DNA of 64,000 bases from Liolophura sinensis (lineage: Eukaryota > Mollusca > Polyplacophora > Chitonida > Chitonidae): positions 20,411,704 through 20,475,703 of the forward strand of contig NC_088304.1 of the NCBI RefSeq assembly GCF_032854445.1. The letters run 5' to 3'. A program made the position numbers and the translations under genes. Position 1 is the stretch's first letter. Every line of letters begins with the position of its first letter. Below are positions 12,401-25,827 of this stretch, piece by piece. The notes under the pieces were generated by a model. That model did no database searches. It worked only from the letters and a program-made list of their open reading frames with translations, and was not told the origin of the DNA.

Positions 12401-13329
12401 TATTGTTTTGTTTGTTGTGTCATTTCCAAGGCTGTCTTTTGTCATAAAGCTGTGTGTATTCTGGTACGTTACCTCAAGAAGTTATAAGTTGTATATATCA
12501 TTTGTGAACAAACGCCTATGTCGTCTAGAAGTATAGTCAAACGCACTTGACACAGTTTTTGTATCCGTGTGCTATAAATACACAATCTTCCTTGTTCACA
12601 ATAAATATGCGCTTAACAAACAAGAAAAAACCTGTGTCATCTTATTGTGAACCGTCGTTACGTAACATTTGGGAGTATTCGTGTATGCCGTACAGCAAAA
12701 ACTCAATTTGCCACCGGGTTAATCATGAAAGTGATGACTCTGGAATCCGTTTTGCAGTAAACAACCGCATAACTTAATACTGGTTAATGTTATGCACGTA
12801 ACATGTGTAAAAGCGGCATTTTCGTTGAGCTCAAAACATTTATTTCCAACGTGCTTACGCACAAGTCGATATTTGAGCATCGTTTTACATGCCAAATACG
12901 CCCAATAGAATTCTCTTCGCCTATTTGTGGCAATACGAATCACTGGAGACATCGAGATCGACGGAATAAAAAGACCTTTTTGAAAAGATACTTGATAGTT
13001 GATCAATACACACCGCAGAAGTCATTAAAAACACAAAGAAGTGTTAATGTCACGTTACAGGGCACCTAACGCAGAAACAAAAAAATTTGTCTTTTTTTTT
13101 AAAAATTCATTTGATTTCACGTGAAACTCTTACATACATGAAGTAGTACCTGATGACAAAATGGTTTGGAATGAACTGATGGTGTCTTGTGACCAGTGCT
13201 GGAATTTCTAGCCATTCATCTGTGGCTTAGGTTAACTATGCTCATCTCGGTGCCTCATCTCTAGAAAGTAAGCATTTCCCAGCTACAATATGTGGTATAT
13301 GGAGAGCCAGTGACGTCACCGGGAGCCAT

Positions 13330-13735
13330 TGTAACAGGTAGAGTCGCTTATAGGCCATAACCCCGACTTTTATGCGGCCAGCTAATTTCAAGCTGAAATT
13401 TTAGGAGACCTGTTTTCCATGGACAAAACGTAGGGAGAATAAAACTTGATCATCCAAGACCAGCGGATGTGGACTGAATTTAATTTCCGGTGGCAACACA
13501 GGCAGAGCTTTTTTTGTAATTTTCGTATTGATGAAAACCTAGCAGTTTATCTGAATGAGACTATAATAAAGAGCTAAACCTACCAAAAATGGTCTTGCCC
13601 TGGGGAAACTCTGATGAGACGTCACAATTAGAATGACTTTAAAGCGCGCTAGTTCGGATGTTCCGTTATTAATGAGGTTGACCGTTGGTAATTCTGAAGT
13701 CACCTCACGTATCCTAAGCAAACAAGCACAAACAG
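13330..13735 (+). repeat. Segmental repeat copy (matches 29.53-29.95 kb and 8.09-8.37 kb)
   Basis: Shared words are CAGCTAATT.CAAGCTG, TTTTAGG.GACCT, AATAAAACTT.ATC, GGAT.G.GAC.G.ATTTAATTTCCGGTG, TCCGTTATTA and ATTCTGAAGT. It aligns along its length with the copy near 29.6 kb. Confidence 0.65.
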
Positions 13736-13783
13736 ATGTTCGATACTGCGCTCATACGGGTTGCTTGGTTAATAATGGTTCTA

Positions 13784-13976
13784 CTTATTTATTTATTTAT
13801 TTGATTGGTGTTTTACGCCGTACTCAAGAATATCTCACTTATACGATTGGTTAGCATTATAGTGGGAGGAAAACTGGCAGAGCCCGGGGAAACCCACCAC
13901 CATCCGCAGGTTGCTGACAGAGCTTCCCACTTACGGCCGGAGAGGAAGCCAGCATTAGCTGGACTTAAACTCGTAG
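13784..13976 (-). mobile_element. tRNA-derived SINE (family 1), 5'-truncated
   Basis: On the plus strand the (TTTA)n tail is at 13784-13800, then ATTGGTGTTTTACGCCGTAC, TCTCACTTATACGA, GCATTATAGTGGGAGGAAA, AGAGCCCGGGGAAACCCAC and ACTTACGGCCGGAGAGGAAG. The tRNA-like head present in full-length copies (see 25828-26098) is missing or unrecognisable past 13976. The orientation is minus because the A+T tail lies on the left. Confidence 0.85.
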
Positions 13977-15920
13977 TAATAAACGTTCGAGCCTTAAGGT
14001 TGTCATTAATTTCATAACCAGGTTTTTAAAATTACCTTAAACTGTACGAGAGTAAGGTATTTATTGGGCAATCTTCGCTGCGAGGAGTACCTTTAATTTG
14101 ATTATAATCCTAATTCCGAAGGAACTTTAATATCGCAAAAATATTGTATATTTCTCAAGCAATTTTTATCACTATGTATACCAAGTTTAAAGTGATCCTT
14201 TAAATGACTGTAAATTGGGAGTGTAATCATAGTGCCTGGGGGTAAACCACTGGCCTTTGGCACGTTACTGACAAACTTTGTTTCGCGTGATGTACAGGTA
14301 TGAACACCATACGAGTATTGTTGGAGAAGTACCCGAACCTCGAGGGTCCTACCGTTTGAAATAAATGCATAAACCACTCTGACACATCCTGTTCCCCAAC
14401 ATATACTGAATCCTTAAACGGAATGGATTTATCTTTGGACAAATTTGGACGTAAGTAGTCATTATTCTGGGTGTATCACATTTGGAGTGCAGTACCTCCA
14501 TCGTCTCCCAAAGGCAAAACATATCATTTCCCCGTATACCAGGAACAAGGTTTGTCATTACAGTTCCTGGAGTTGTATGTCAAAATGCCTGTGCTCTTAG
14601 TGAGATCACGCTGTCGTTTATGCCAACGGGACGATGTTTTCTCCGTCTGGCTGTCACCAGTACTCTTGGGCTAGCATTACGCGGAGGAAAAAAGAACAGT
14701 TAAATCCATCCTCAGTGAAGGACACGAGAGCAATGCGTTATTTGACTGCGCTTTTATACCTCGCTAAGGCTAACGAGCTTTAGCTGAGAAAGCAATGTGG
14801 TTTGCCGGCAACATTTGCTAGCCAGAAAATATGATTGGAAGTGAAACCAGAGCAGCTACGGCAGTGTGATCAGTGAAAAATGGTAACACTTCACCCATGG
14901 AATCTAGCTTCTTGTCAGTTTACCTTAATTAGAATTTATTCTAACCGTTCATATAAACGCTTAGACGGAAATACCGCGAAAAGAATTTCAAATTTTTGAG
15001 TTGGTTAAGATAAATATAAAAAATCATTTACCTTTGACACCTAACTAACCCTCCTGGGCCTGTATTTTCCGAAAAATGTCGATTAAGACAATTAGAAAGG
15101 GGGAATCTGTCACTGGTCTAAACTGTCCGCCCGACGGGAACGCATGCAAATGAGGCACAGCAAAGGCTCCCACAATGCAAAGTTCGCTCGTGAATTGTAC
15201 ATGTGAACAATACGATAGATTGAAAGCGAATTATAAATATCGTAAACCAAATAAGATCTTCCTTTCTATCGATAATGTTTTATAAAATATTCGTAATTCC
15301 CAATGATAATGAAGTTACATGCTAGATCGCATAATTACAATACAATCAGACCGCTTCAGGCATTTCATATTCGCTGGACATCTCCCGTACTCCAGACAAC
15401 AAGGGGAGGCAACTGACCTTAAAAAGTCAGGTTTTCTAAAGTGACTTGAATGAGTTGATGGTTGAAGGGAAATCCCGGATAAAACTGAACATCTGTTGTT
15501 CACTTATACACATATATGTATCAGTAAAAATGTGGAAATCTCAACTTCGTGAAAATGCTGTCTAAAATAACAGCCTAATTTTTCGAATTCGGTGGTATGT
15601 TCCTTTAAAATATTGCAACGGTTTCTTATTTAATTGTCGTGATAGACAGAATACGTAATTTTGCTCTCGTCTCCTCAAACATATGCCTCAGTGAGGTTCA
15701 AAATGCCATGTATTAGTTGCTTACATTTTTATCGCTATAGTACTTGTCTTCTTGATGAACTTAACTTAGCTGTGGCTCCTTTTTATGGAATATTCCTTAA
15801 GTTATAATAGTACATTATTCTCCTCTTAATATATTTACACCGACCTTCCCCACAAATGCTTGTGAACTATTGCTATTATTAACCCACAAGGGTTCGGATT
15901 TGAGGTAAATTGCTGTATTT
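13977..15920. other. Non-coding stretch with one family A copy
   Basis: Several overlapping ORFs of 60-90 codons at 14.1-14.7 kb lie on both strands, show no motifs and look like chance. A family A repeat lies at 14835-14970. Nothing else is recognised. Confidence 0.45.
14835..14970 (-). repeat. Dispersed repeat family A, copy 2
   Basis: The plus-strand words GAAACCAGAGCAGC, CAGTGTGATC, CTTCTTGTCAGTTTACCTTA and ATTTATTCTAACCGTTCATA match the minus-strand family A copies near 34.40-34.56 kb and 11.33-11.45 kb. Confidence 0.6.
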
Positions 15921-15923
15921 TCA

Positions 15924-16240
15924 TCAACTACATGTATGCTGGGCTACCAGTGTGAGGTAAGCAACTACATGTATGCTGCTCTACCAGTGTGAGTTAATCA
16001 ACTACATGTATGTATGCTGGTCTGCCAGTGTGAGTTAACCAACTACATGTATGTATGCTGGTCTGCCAGTGTGAGTTAATCAACTACATGTATGTATGCT
16101 GGTCTACCAGTGTGAGTTAAGCAACTACATGTATGCTGGTCTAACAATGTGAGTTAATCAACTACATGTATGTATGCTGGTCTGCCAGTGTGAGTTAATC
16201 AACTACATGTATGTGTGCTGGTCTAGTAATGTGAGTTAAG
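15924..16240 (+). repeat. Minisatellite, about 8 units of 37-41 bp
   Basis: Units begin CAACTACATGTATG(TATG), continue CTGGTCT(G/A)CCAGTGTGAG and end TTAA(T/G/C). Long and short versions differ by one TATG step. The junction words are well conserved and the last unit is degraded (TCTAGTAATGTGAG). The unit length is not a multiple of three, so the repeat is not coding. Confidence 0.9.
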
Positions 16241-16559
16241 CATTGAACTTCATCCTAACGGTACCTCGGAGGTAACACTATTTTTTCGTTAAAAATTATT
16301 TAAAAAAAAACAGCTATGCTTCTAGTTTGTAATACTATCTAACTATGCACCACTGGTGTAAAAATCAATTTTCCGCATCGATACTGCTCATCAATCGTTG
16401 TTTATATCCTATAACCCGTGACTAGTCAGCAGATCAGGTGGTGTACTTCAATGTTTCCTAGACTCTTTTCTCATGTTGCGTCCGGCGTATGTCAAGGGAC
16501 GGAATGTAAACTAGTTAAATGCTGATTTATGTGGAGCTAAATTCGAACATTGGGCAATC

Positions 16560-18720
16560 TGTCTGTCCATAGCCCTCAGATATCTGTCTTTGTCTCTTGC
16601 CACGCTATCCTATATCATCTGGCCCAATTGGCCTGGCAATAACGGCGATGTAAGAGTCTCACGAGGTCGGATGATCGGATTTTCCGTACAGCAGTGTATA
16701 GATGACGGATGTAACGTCAGACAGATATGGTTGGCTTTTCACACAGGCATATAAACGCTATCCATGGCTACTTACTTGGTAAGGGCACATTTACTACCAT
16801 AAAGGAGTATGCTGTACGTCCTTAAATATATGACATAGACCAAACTCTGGCATACATTAAGAATTATAGAGTTAAAACAATTCGTCTATCTTAGTACTCG
16901 TATCACAGTATGGAAGATTTCATGGCTATGTCAACAACAACGTGAATGATGTTGATTTAAACAAGTACCAAGGAATTATTACGGAAAATGACAATTAAAA
17001 GTGTGTTTTAATCTATGCGTAGAAACAGACCGTATATTTGCCGAATGCAGGTATTGCTAGCATATCACACTGTAGTCGCTGTTCTGGTTTCACTCTCTAT
17101 GTTATACGTCTTTCATTATATTGTATTTCTGCAAAAACGGGGATTCTGCTGGTGGACAAAGCATCCCCGAGGCCTGTTCTCCTCGAATTGTTTCAATGTG
17201 ATTTAATGTTAAATGTGATGACATAACAGCTTTTTGAGTAATTCTAGACCGGTGTCGTCTTATACATTGCAATTAACATCAATGTATTTTTTGCTTAAGC
17301 CATGATGGTACTATTTATGCATTTAAGTGAACAGTTATAATAAAACACTGACTTAGGTAAACTGACAAGAGGGCGCATTTACCTGGTTAGGTGTGGACAT
17401 ATACCAGATATCACACTGTTGTTGGTGCTCCGGTTTTACTCTTTATGCTGTACGTCTTATCTCTTTATATTACTATATCTTAAAGTTCTGGTCATAACTG
17501 ATGTTGTTTTGGTGATGTTGTTTTATCTCCGTTAAAATGTCGGCTCACGCCTTGCAATAAACGGCAGTTATGAAGGGCATTGTGCCCTGACCCTCGTTAT
17601 GTTTGTAAATCTCATTCAGTCTCCAAAATCACACATGAATGGTAATAATAACTACCACATTGAATGAAAGAAAAACTGCAGCAAATGTTTCCTTTTAAAG
17701 TTTGAACTCATTTCAATTTTTAGTAGTTATCAGTATTTAGATAATAGTCTATTGCTTTTAGCCAGACGCCTATATTTTGCTCTCTGATTTAGCAAAATCA
17801 TTTATATTTGCTACCAAAACTGCCTTTCAAGCTCTGCACGTGGATATGTTGGAAGTTCATATTATTGCAAGTCAATGAGCTCGGTTTCGACAGCAACAGT
17901 GCGGTGCCTCGGATGACGTCATAAATATTAAAAAAAAACGCAGTGGCATGCTGGATATTGAGTGGGGTTCAACATTTTTTGACGCAGAGTGGCACCAATT
18001 ACCTAACCTGCTATCGACTGTAAACAAGGTTACTGGCACAGCCTTATTTGACATTACTTACACGTTTTAGATTAATGCAACCTTAATAAATGAGTAACAT
18101 TTTATGTCTTGCAATTTATGATGTGACGGCAGTATTGATGTAGGTGTTAGGAAATTGAAGCGATGAATTCACTTCTCAGAGACAGTAGTACAGATTGTGT
18201 TAACCGCTTGTTGGTGCAGCCAATGTAGAACAAACTACTGTCCGCGCCCATGACTCTGCATGCAACTTTCAATAATTAAAATTATGGAGCTTAACATTAT
18301 GAACCAGAAAAATTGTTTAAACAGCGTTGTCTTTGTACTAATGTGGACCTTCAGCATGTCAGTGTACTGAGCTTGAGTTTACGTGTCTAAAGGCAATTTT
18401 GCCAACGAGTATAATTGATTTTATAGACAGCTGAATGTAGTCAACTGGTTAAAAGAAAGGGACTATAGTTTCATTCCTTGTGGAATGATAATGTGAGCAG
18501 ATTGGTGTGTAGAATTTTGGTCACAAGATTGACCCTTGGGCGAATTCCAAGACACACCGAGAATGTAAGCGCAATATTCCTGAACGGTAGCTCTTGTTTG
18601 AAAAGTTATAAGGGTTTTTGTTTTCTGGCAATTTCATATTTTATTAAATATTTCAAAATACATTTAAAATCACTGCCATTCCCTAAAGCGCCGCACTATG
18701 TCAGTTGAGGAACTAAGACA
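16560..18720 (+). repeat. Segmental repeat copy of 9.09-9.97 kb with an extra 470 bp
   Basis: The AATAACGGCGATGTAAGAG word, the AACAACAACGTGAATGATG word, CAAGGAATTATTACGGAAAA, CAGTTATGAAGGGCATTG and the TATGTCAGTTGAGG word (18699) follow the order of 9.1-9.9 kb. Relative to that copy, 17025-17490 is extra sequence and contains family A repeat pieces. A further stretch at about 17.76-18.58 kb is also unmatched. Confidence 0.6.
17035..17470 (+). repeat. Dispersed repeat family A, two pieces in direct order
   Basis: Bases 17300-17470 carry TTTATGCATTTAAGTGAACA, then TAATAAAACACTGACTTAGG, GTAAACTGACAAGAGG, ATATCACACTGTTG and GGTTTTACTCTTTATGCTGT. Bases 17060-17125 repeat only the right-hand part (TATCACACTGTAGTCGCTGT, then GGTTTCACTCTCTATG). 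Both lie in the insertion relative to the 9.3 kb paralogue. Confidence 0.6.
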
Positions 18721-18894
18721 GCTTACACCAAGGCTGAACTCATACCGTCCCAACCGTAGTACCATAGTACATTTTTCTCGCTAACGAATAATTAAAGCCC
18801 TTGGGTTAAATTCCACAGTTCAGACCTAAACAAAGTTCTGAGTGCTCAACAGCCACAAGACTCCCTCTTTAGATGATGAATTTCATTGACAGCG

Positions 18895-19050
18895 ACATCA
18901 ATTCCAGCTCATGCTGGCTTTCTCTCCGGCAGCAACTGGGAAGGTCTGTCAGCAACCGGCAAATGATCGTTCGGTTCTTCCAGGTTCTGCCCAGCTTTCT
19001 TCCACCATAATACTGGTCGCCTTCGTATATGTAAAATATTCACATTAAAT
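18895..19050 (+). mobile_element. Degraded SINE (family 1)
   Basis: Reading plus: CAATTCCAGCTCATGCTGGC, TTTCTCTCCGGC, GGGAAGGTCTGTCAGCAACC, TCTGCCCAGCTTTCTTCCAC, CATAATACTGGTCGCC and TCGTATATGTAAAATATT follow the family consensus with many changes, and the TACGGCGTAAAACACC end is lost. It is an old copy in plus orientation. Confidence 0.7.
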
Positions 19051-21224
19051 GAAGTTGGGATGACAATGAAGGTTCAAGCCGACCGAGTCTGCACTCGTTC
19101 ATACTATAAACCTACTCCCTAACGATTTTAACCCAGTGAATGACATGTAAAGTTCGTAAATTTGTTCTTAAATATGCATGCTTAAGTTTGGTAGCTATCC
19201 CGTTTTTGCAAACATAAAAAGGTACACGTACCGGTATATATTAATATATGCGTCGAAACAGACATTCGTATACCAGCCGTCAACGAAGACGGACGTTCCA
19301 GGTCAGTAATCGCAAGAGTATTTCTCCAAAAACGCCGTATAACACGAACAACCTGGTACATGTAGACGTATATTGCTCGGTGAAAATTTGCTTCAGCATG
19401 TATATCGCTTGAAAAGTTTTAAAAAAAAGCATGCATGTATTCAATGGACACTTCTGGGGCATTTCAGTAGAACGTTAATGGGTTAAATGTCGCTTGTTTT
19501 CTGATCTTCCTGGTGCAGCTTGGTAAGCTGATTAACAGTCTTGTCAAATAACGTCTAGTTTACAATGTATACAATGTGCCCCAGGACGTTAGCTGGTAGT
19601 AATGGTGTTTGTGATGTCAGGTTAGGAGACACTGGGTATATACTAATACATATTTACGTCATGCAAATGACTTCCCTATAGGAGATGAAGCCAAAGTCGG
19701 TGTCTAATAAAATGAAGAGCTATCCTCACGGTAAGAATTAAGTAACATTCACAGAGAGAAGAATAAATAAGACCAAGATATCCCGCGATATTCCAAAGAG
19801 ACCTACACAAAGCCAAAGCAGAACAAAGAACGCTTTGTTTAATTGCATTATAGTAGTCCACTGGGTGTGGTATTCTGTTCTCATAAAATAAGCCTGCAGT
19901 GAACTGCCAGAGTGCCTGTGTCCTTAGGGATGACAACGAGGCTTCAAGTCGGCAGAGTGGGCTCAAGAGCATATCATAAGCTTACTTTCTTTGCGTTACA
20001 GTGGTGACATGCACAAACACAAAAGATTAGAACAAGCAAAACAAATCATTACTGGTCAACATTATTAGCAAATAATATTTACCTAAAATTTCGTGGCAAA
20101 CTAGAAATTAACGATTTCAACCCGTGGAAAGTTTGGCACTTTAAATTTCATGCTTAAATTTGGTAACGATCCAGTCTTTGCAAATCACCTTCCACAGATT
20201 CTTTCTCGACATGCTGGACGGAACTAAACAGGTCAGATGGTATCTAATATTTTCATTATTGCTTGCGTTTGAATTATGGTATTTTAATAATAGGGGTTTT
20301 CACTACAAAATCCGGATTTAGGTGTCGTAACAAACATATTATTCGTATTCCAACCGGGATTTTCTTGTAAAATCAATAATTACAAGGGCATCTCACAAAC
20401 AAAAAGTCTATCACTACCCAACAGAAAAACTACACGCAATAAATTAAACACAGTAAGAAATTTGGCAGAGATCATGTCAAGAATAGCAGTTAGTAGTTGT
20501 CAGTTATACCTTAAAGACACATGAGATGCCCTAAGCGCGTAGAATTAATAAGTATCAGAAGTGTTACCTGATAAGTTGTCATTAAGCGAATATGTTTCTG
20601 TTAATTAGGCGTCGAGAGTAACTAACCATAAGTGCAACGTGTAAGTACATCCAACACGATGCAGACACAGCCTCTAGCCCCAGGTTAGGTTCCACCAGAC
20701 ACAACTATTATGCAGGTACATGCTGGGCACCTGTCTTAAATTTAATCACTGGAGAATTGCCCTCAAAGCTCGTCTGGGATCTTGGTTAGATTCTTTGACA
20801 GCGTATCCATGACAGACACAGCAATTTGTCTGGAACGGCACACCAAGTATGCCGGGTTGCTAGCCATCGGCTTCTGCAAACCATCTGTGTGTAATATGGT
20901 TGATAATTTTAAACGGCGATTGGCCTGTCTGAGCAAGAGGTCGCTTACACAGGCGACCGAGCACGTGTATACAGAGATGCAGATATGATATGTGGATCAT
21001 TATGCATCAAACCGAAAATACTTACCCTTTACATAACGCTTTAAACTGCAGTCTAAAGTTTAAGTGTTCCCTTTGACCTTTTGCTTTGTTTCCAATTTAC
21101 TGTTACCAAACGCAACGACTACACAGCATTTGTTTCTAGACCACTAATAACTTGCAGTTGACAGCCCCGTATTTTGTTTTAACCTAATCCGGTTTCGGCC
21201 ATAGTGTTAGGAAGCGTGTGAATT

Positions 21225-21330
21225 GCTACTAATTATGCATTTACATGAACAATTAGAATAATACCCTTACCGAGCTAAGCTGACAAGCTTACGGGTTATG
21301 GGTGACCACTTGACAACTTTTACGGGGTTG
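21225..21330 (+). repeat. Dispersed repeat family A, partial copy
   Basis: ATTATGCATTTACATGAACA, ATTAGAATAATACCCTTACC, AGCTGACAAG and GGTGACCACTTGACA follow the left half of the family A order seen near 17.3 kb and, on the minus strand, 34.5 kb. Confidence 0.5.
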
Positions 21331-21937
21331 TTGTTCCTAAAAATAGACTCGAAGTCTTTTATATCGCATCGGTTCAGTTTCTCTTCGACACCCTTACTGG
21401 GCATGTAGCACATTGTCGCGCAGGTGCAGTGAAGACGTAATGCTACATGTATACGAAACGAAGAGATTTATGAGGAGCTACTTGTAGGGGATCATATCTT
21501 GTGCTGGACCTTATGAGAACAGGTGGATTTTCTGATATTCAGCGTCGCTATCTGGGATTGAATCAGTACCTTGCATGATCTAACGAAAATCTGACTGGCG
21601 GTTAAAATTCTGACTGAAATCCTTCTGATATCTTTTAATATAGTCCGGGACTCCAAATCTTGGCTAGTCTAAATTTATGTGCATAATATGAATCGATTTT
21701 CAAGATTCCATACGTCATGTCAAAAACATGGCTGAATGAAAATGCTGATGAAAGAAAAAAAAAGAAAACGCCATATCTGAGTTTGCTCAAAATATGACCC
21801 GGGCATGGCAGCATACTAGATGACAGTTGTCATTAACACTATATTCTGTTCTCTTCTGACGAGAAGATTTCATCATCATGTCACTGGACCAAAACCAGGG
21901 TAATTTATTCAGCTGTCACCTTTTTCATAACAACCCT

Positions 21938-21968
21938 CCCCCCACCCCCCCCCCCAAAAAAAAAAAAA
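21938..21968. repeat. C-run next to A-run (low complexity)
   Basis: CCCTCCCCCCA is followed by a long C run and then about 13 A. The paralogous stretch in copy D (about 26970) reads CCACCCCAAAAATTAAAAAC, so the run has expanded in copy C only. Confidence 0.85.
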
Positions 21969-24900
21969 TTCAGCTAACTTTTTGAATGACGACGTTTGTC
22001 TTGTTGTGAGGAATTTTATCAATAATGATGTGTGTTGAATTCTACGACACATTTTCAGTCTCTGGAGGTTTTACACATTGTAGAAACTTCGTGCAAGCCG
22101 GCAATCTACCGGCGGTTTTATGGCACTGCCCTCTGATTGATTGGATACGTGTACTTGCTTTCAAAAAGTGCAGTTGAGAAATGTGTCTTCTGCTCCTATG
22201 GTGTCAAAGCGTGACCTTTGTACAAATAACAATACTGTTTCTTATCCAGTTATTTATTATGTTCTGGTTGGTTTGGTTGTATTGAAATATAATTCATTCT
22301 CTCTATTCGTGGAAGTGGAAATGTCTGAAAGCGCCAAGAATATACATACTTCTTTGCATAGGTACTGGGATTGTGTTCACAATACACACTGAACATTTAA
22401 GGGAAAACACAAAACACTCTTGATGTCCTAAAAATACATGTAATGCGAATACAAAAAAAATTATCAACATAAAAACTTTCACTAAAAACTGAACTGATGA
22501 ATGATGATCCGAACTGATGGCATTTTTGACCAGTCCAGTAAATTTCAATCATTCGTCTACTCACATTATTATAGCCTCACTACCTTCCATGTGTTTTAAA
22601 AACTCTGTAAAATATATCGATGCTATATCAAGGTCGTGCCTGTACGTTCTCTATAACCACCTTTCCTTTGTGCTTTCCCGTCTACATGCAGACGCCATTG
22701 TGGATGAGCCTGCTAAAAATATCTTGATATTTTATCTGAACGGTCAACACTGCCATTCTAGGGCGAATGAAATAAAAGCGACCGCGTGTGTTCTGTATTA
22801 TTAGCAAAATGTCATCCGCCAAGAAATAGTAGTGATTTTAGTTAATCTGTGCTGTACACTATTACCTTGCGTCAGAAACCGCCATGATTCTTTACGGCAG
22901 AAAATACTATCATGATCTGTGAACGTTTGGATCACTTCTATTTTTCGAAACCAAGTCTTGGAAAATTTACTCAAAAAATTAGGAGTTACATTAGATGGTT
23001 TAGATAATGTGCTTCTTAAAAAGCAGTAATAGAAATTTGAACAGCCTTGGTCCTTCTTAATGCATTGTTTTCAACAATTGATGTGTTTTTAGCATATTTT
23101 ATTCACTGCAATCATAGCTAATATAACTGATGACATTTGCTTTCAGCCTTCAAGAACAAACAAAACTTATTGCGCGATTTTTATAGTAGCAAACGTTAAT
23201 GCACTAATCAAGCTAAATTAAATATTGTGTTAGTCACGATTTTCCTTTTAAATCAGTAATCGCAAGGGCATTTTCCAAACCTAAATTTCACTACCAACCA
23301 CAAAGCACTCAACACAAAACCAGCTTGTTGAACTGGTCTGGTACATGTAGCCATTATAGCTCACCCCAGGGCTGAACCCAAACAGATGTAATCAGCTTAA
23401 GAATGTAATGTATTTCCTGACCGATTAATCAGGGGCTTAGACGCGCATCACTCACCAGATGCACCCATAATAGACGAAATAGAGTGGCTAGATTTCTATT
23501 ATGATTTAGTCCGAAAATTCGCCCTCTTTTTGCTAAAAACTTCCATGTTCAGCTCGCAGATCTGTTTAATAGTTTTGTCAAATAACGGCTTGTTCACAAT
23601 ATATACCGCGTGACCCAGGACGTTAACTGGTACTTACGTTCTGGTTAATGGTGTTTGTGATGTCAGGTTAGGGGACACTGGGTATATGCTCATCCATATT
23701 TATGCCATGCAAATGACTTCCCCAGCGAGATGTAGTCAAAGTCGGTGTCTAATAAATTAAGAGCTATCCTTACCCGAAGGATGGCAGAGTTAAGTAACGT
23801 TCGCAAAGAGAAGGATAAATACGGCCGCGATATCCCTGGAGATTCCAAGAGATCTACACAAAGTCAATGCAGAACAAGGAACGCTTTGTTTGATTAGATT
23901 ATAGTAGCCCAAAGGGTATGCGTTTCGCTGTCGTCAAATAAGCCTGAAGTGAACTGCCAGAGTGTCTGGTTCCTTGGGAAAACAGTGAGGCTTCAAGTCG
24001 GCAGAGTGGGCTCCAGTTCATACCATAAGCCTACTTCCTATGCTTAATAGTGGAGACATTCACAAATACAAAGGATTCGAACAAGAAGAACAACTCACTC
24101 AACAACGGAGCAACAATGTTACCAAATTATATTTTCCAAAGACTTTGTTGCAAACTAGAAATTAACGATGTCAACCCTGGGAACAATTTCCACAATACAT
24201 AGATCTGTTCTTTAATTTGCATGCTTAAATTTGGCAGCGTTGCCGTCTTTGCAAAATCACCTTCCGTTGACGAAAAATACAGCGAGAATATATAAAAAAA
24301 TGCGTAAATTTATAAACAAATATAAATCCATTATCTTAAGAGGGGCGGTCAGAAATCACGCCTTTGTACAATTCTTGTTTCTTAATTACATCTAGGTGTC
24401 AAAGAATAATTGGATAAATAGATAATTTCCGTTTTTCCCCAGTCTTAAAAGAAAGTTTGGTGTCATGAAGCTCCATACCTTCAGTATGCCTTAGTCATAG
24501 GGATGTATATCCAAGTACATATAAGCTGCAATGATGGGTTTGTGCGTGTATGTACACGTATGCAAACACAGGCTTCCGCGGTCGGGGGGGTTGGCGTACC
24601 AGCGTGGCGTAAAATAGACCAATCAACTAGATTGTATGTATTAACATAGAAATAAGCGAAATGCCGGATGACACTTAACAGATCAAATGTTATCTAAAAT
24701 TTTTATTATTGCTTGCGTTTGAATGGTGACATTTTTATTAATAAAGAATTTCATTAGTCAATCTGAAGTTAGGCGTCGTAACAAACATTCGATTACCAAG
24801 GGCTAACCACGGATTTCGTTTAATGTCAGTAATCGTAAGGGTATTTCAGAAACAAAAATCCCACTACAAACCACAAAGGACTACACGCAATAGACGAAAC

Positions 24901-25827
24901 AAAGTAAGAAATTTTGAGAATATCATGTAAAGAATAGCAGTCAATAGTTAGTTTATAGTCAGTTATAACATAAAGGCACATGAGATTTCCTAAGCGCGTG
25001 GGTTTAATTAGTATCAGAAGTGTTACTTGATAAGTTGCCATTAATCGAATATGTTTCTCTCAGGCGTCGAGTGTAACTAATAAGCGGTGCAACGTGAAAT
25101 TACCTCAATATGATGCAGATAAGGCCCCTAGCCCCGGGGTTAGGTTCCACCAGACACAATTATGAGGCAGTTGTATTCTGTACATTCCGTCTAAATTTAA
25201 TCTCAGGAGAATCATTCTCAAGCCCTTCTAAGGTTTTGGTTAGATTCTTGACAGTGTACATACATTCACGGCCAATATGACAATTTGCCTGCTATAGAAA
25301 TACAAGTGAAGGCAGATAGCCTTCCTTTATTTTCAACTTGTGACATTTCGTTGTTTGTGTCGTGAATATATCGAGCTTGACAGAAACTCTGAGACCTTTT
25401 TTTAACACAATGGTAAACAGAAAACAGTGTTTGTCTGGTAGTTTTATCACATCAAAAACAGTATTTATATCTTATGCTGGAGCAATAATGTACCGTACCT
25501 TTAAGCCCAATTTAACACATTTAGGAATGTCACGCGCACAGCAGTTTTAGGCTTCAAGATCGACAGTTTTCATGCATTACAGGAGAGATGCTTAATGACT
25601 ACCGCCTTCTTTAAACATCGCCACGTAATATAGTTGATAATTTATTACGTCGATTGACCAGACACGTGCATACAGAGATGCAGATATGATCTACGGGTCA
25701 TCGGGTTTCTATCAAAATGATGTACTTACCCTTCTTCAAAGCGAAACGTGCTCTAAACTGGAGTCTAAGAGTTCCCTTTGTTTTGTTTCCAGTTTTCTTT
25801 CAATAAATATGACGACTACACAGCATG

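Larger units (their letters stand above)
19300..23230 (+). repeat. Segmental duplication, copy C
   Basis: This block is co-linear with copy D (about 23230-29280). Matching landmarks include CCAGGACGTTAGCTGGTA, GACTTCCC, CAAACTAGAAATTAACGAT, TATCTAATATTTTCATTATT, AAGCGCGT.G, TTAGGTTCCACCAGACACAA, ACAGAGATGCAGATATGAT, GACTACACAGCAT, GACC(C)GGG.CATGGCAGCATA, GTGTTGA.TTCTAC, GTGTCTTCTGCTCCTATGGTGTC (split here as a landmark only), TTTCCTTTGTGCTTTCCC, AATATCTTGATATT and ATAATGTGCTTCTTA. It carries no SINE or LTR insert where copy D has them. Exact ends are blurred by divergence. Confidence 0.75.

Noticed and set aside
22141-22392. Small ORF with a similar counterpart at 27185-27376
   Set aside because: The two are paralogous DNA from the segmental duplication, and their frames diverge and end at different places with indels, which argues against selection on a protein.
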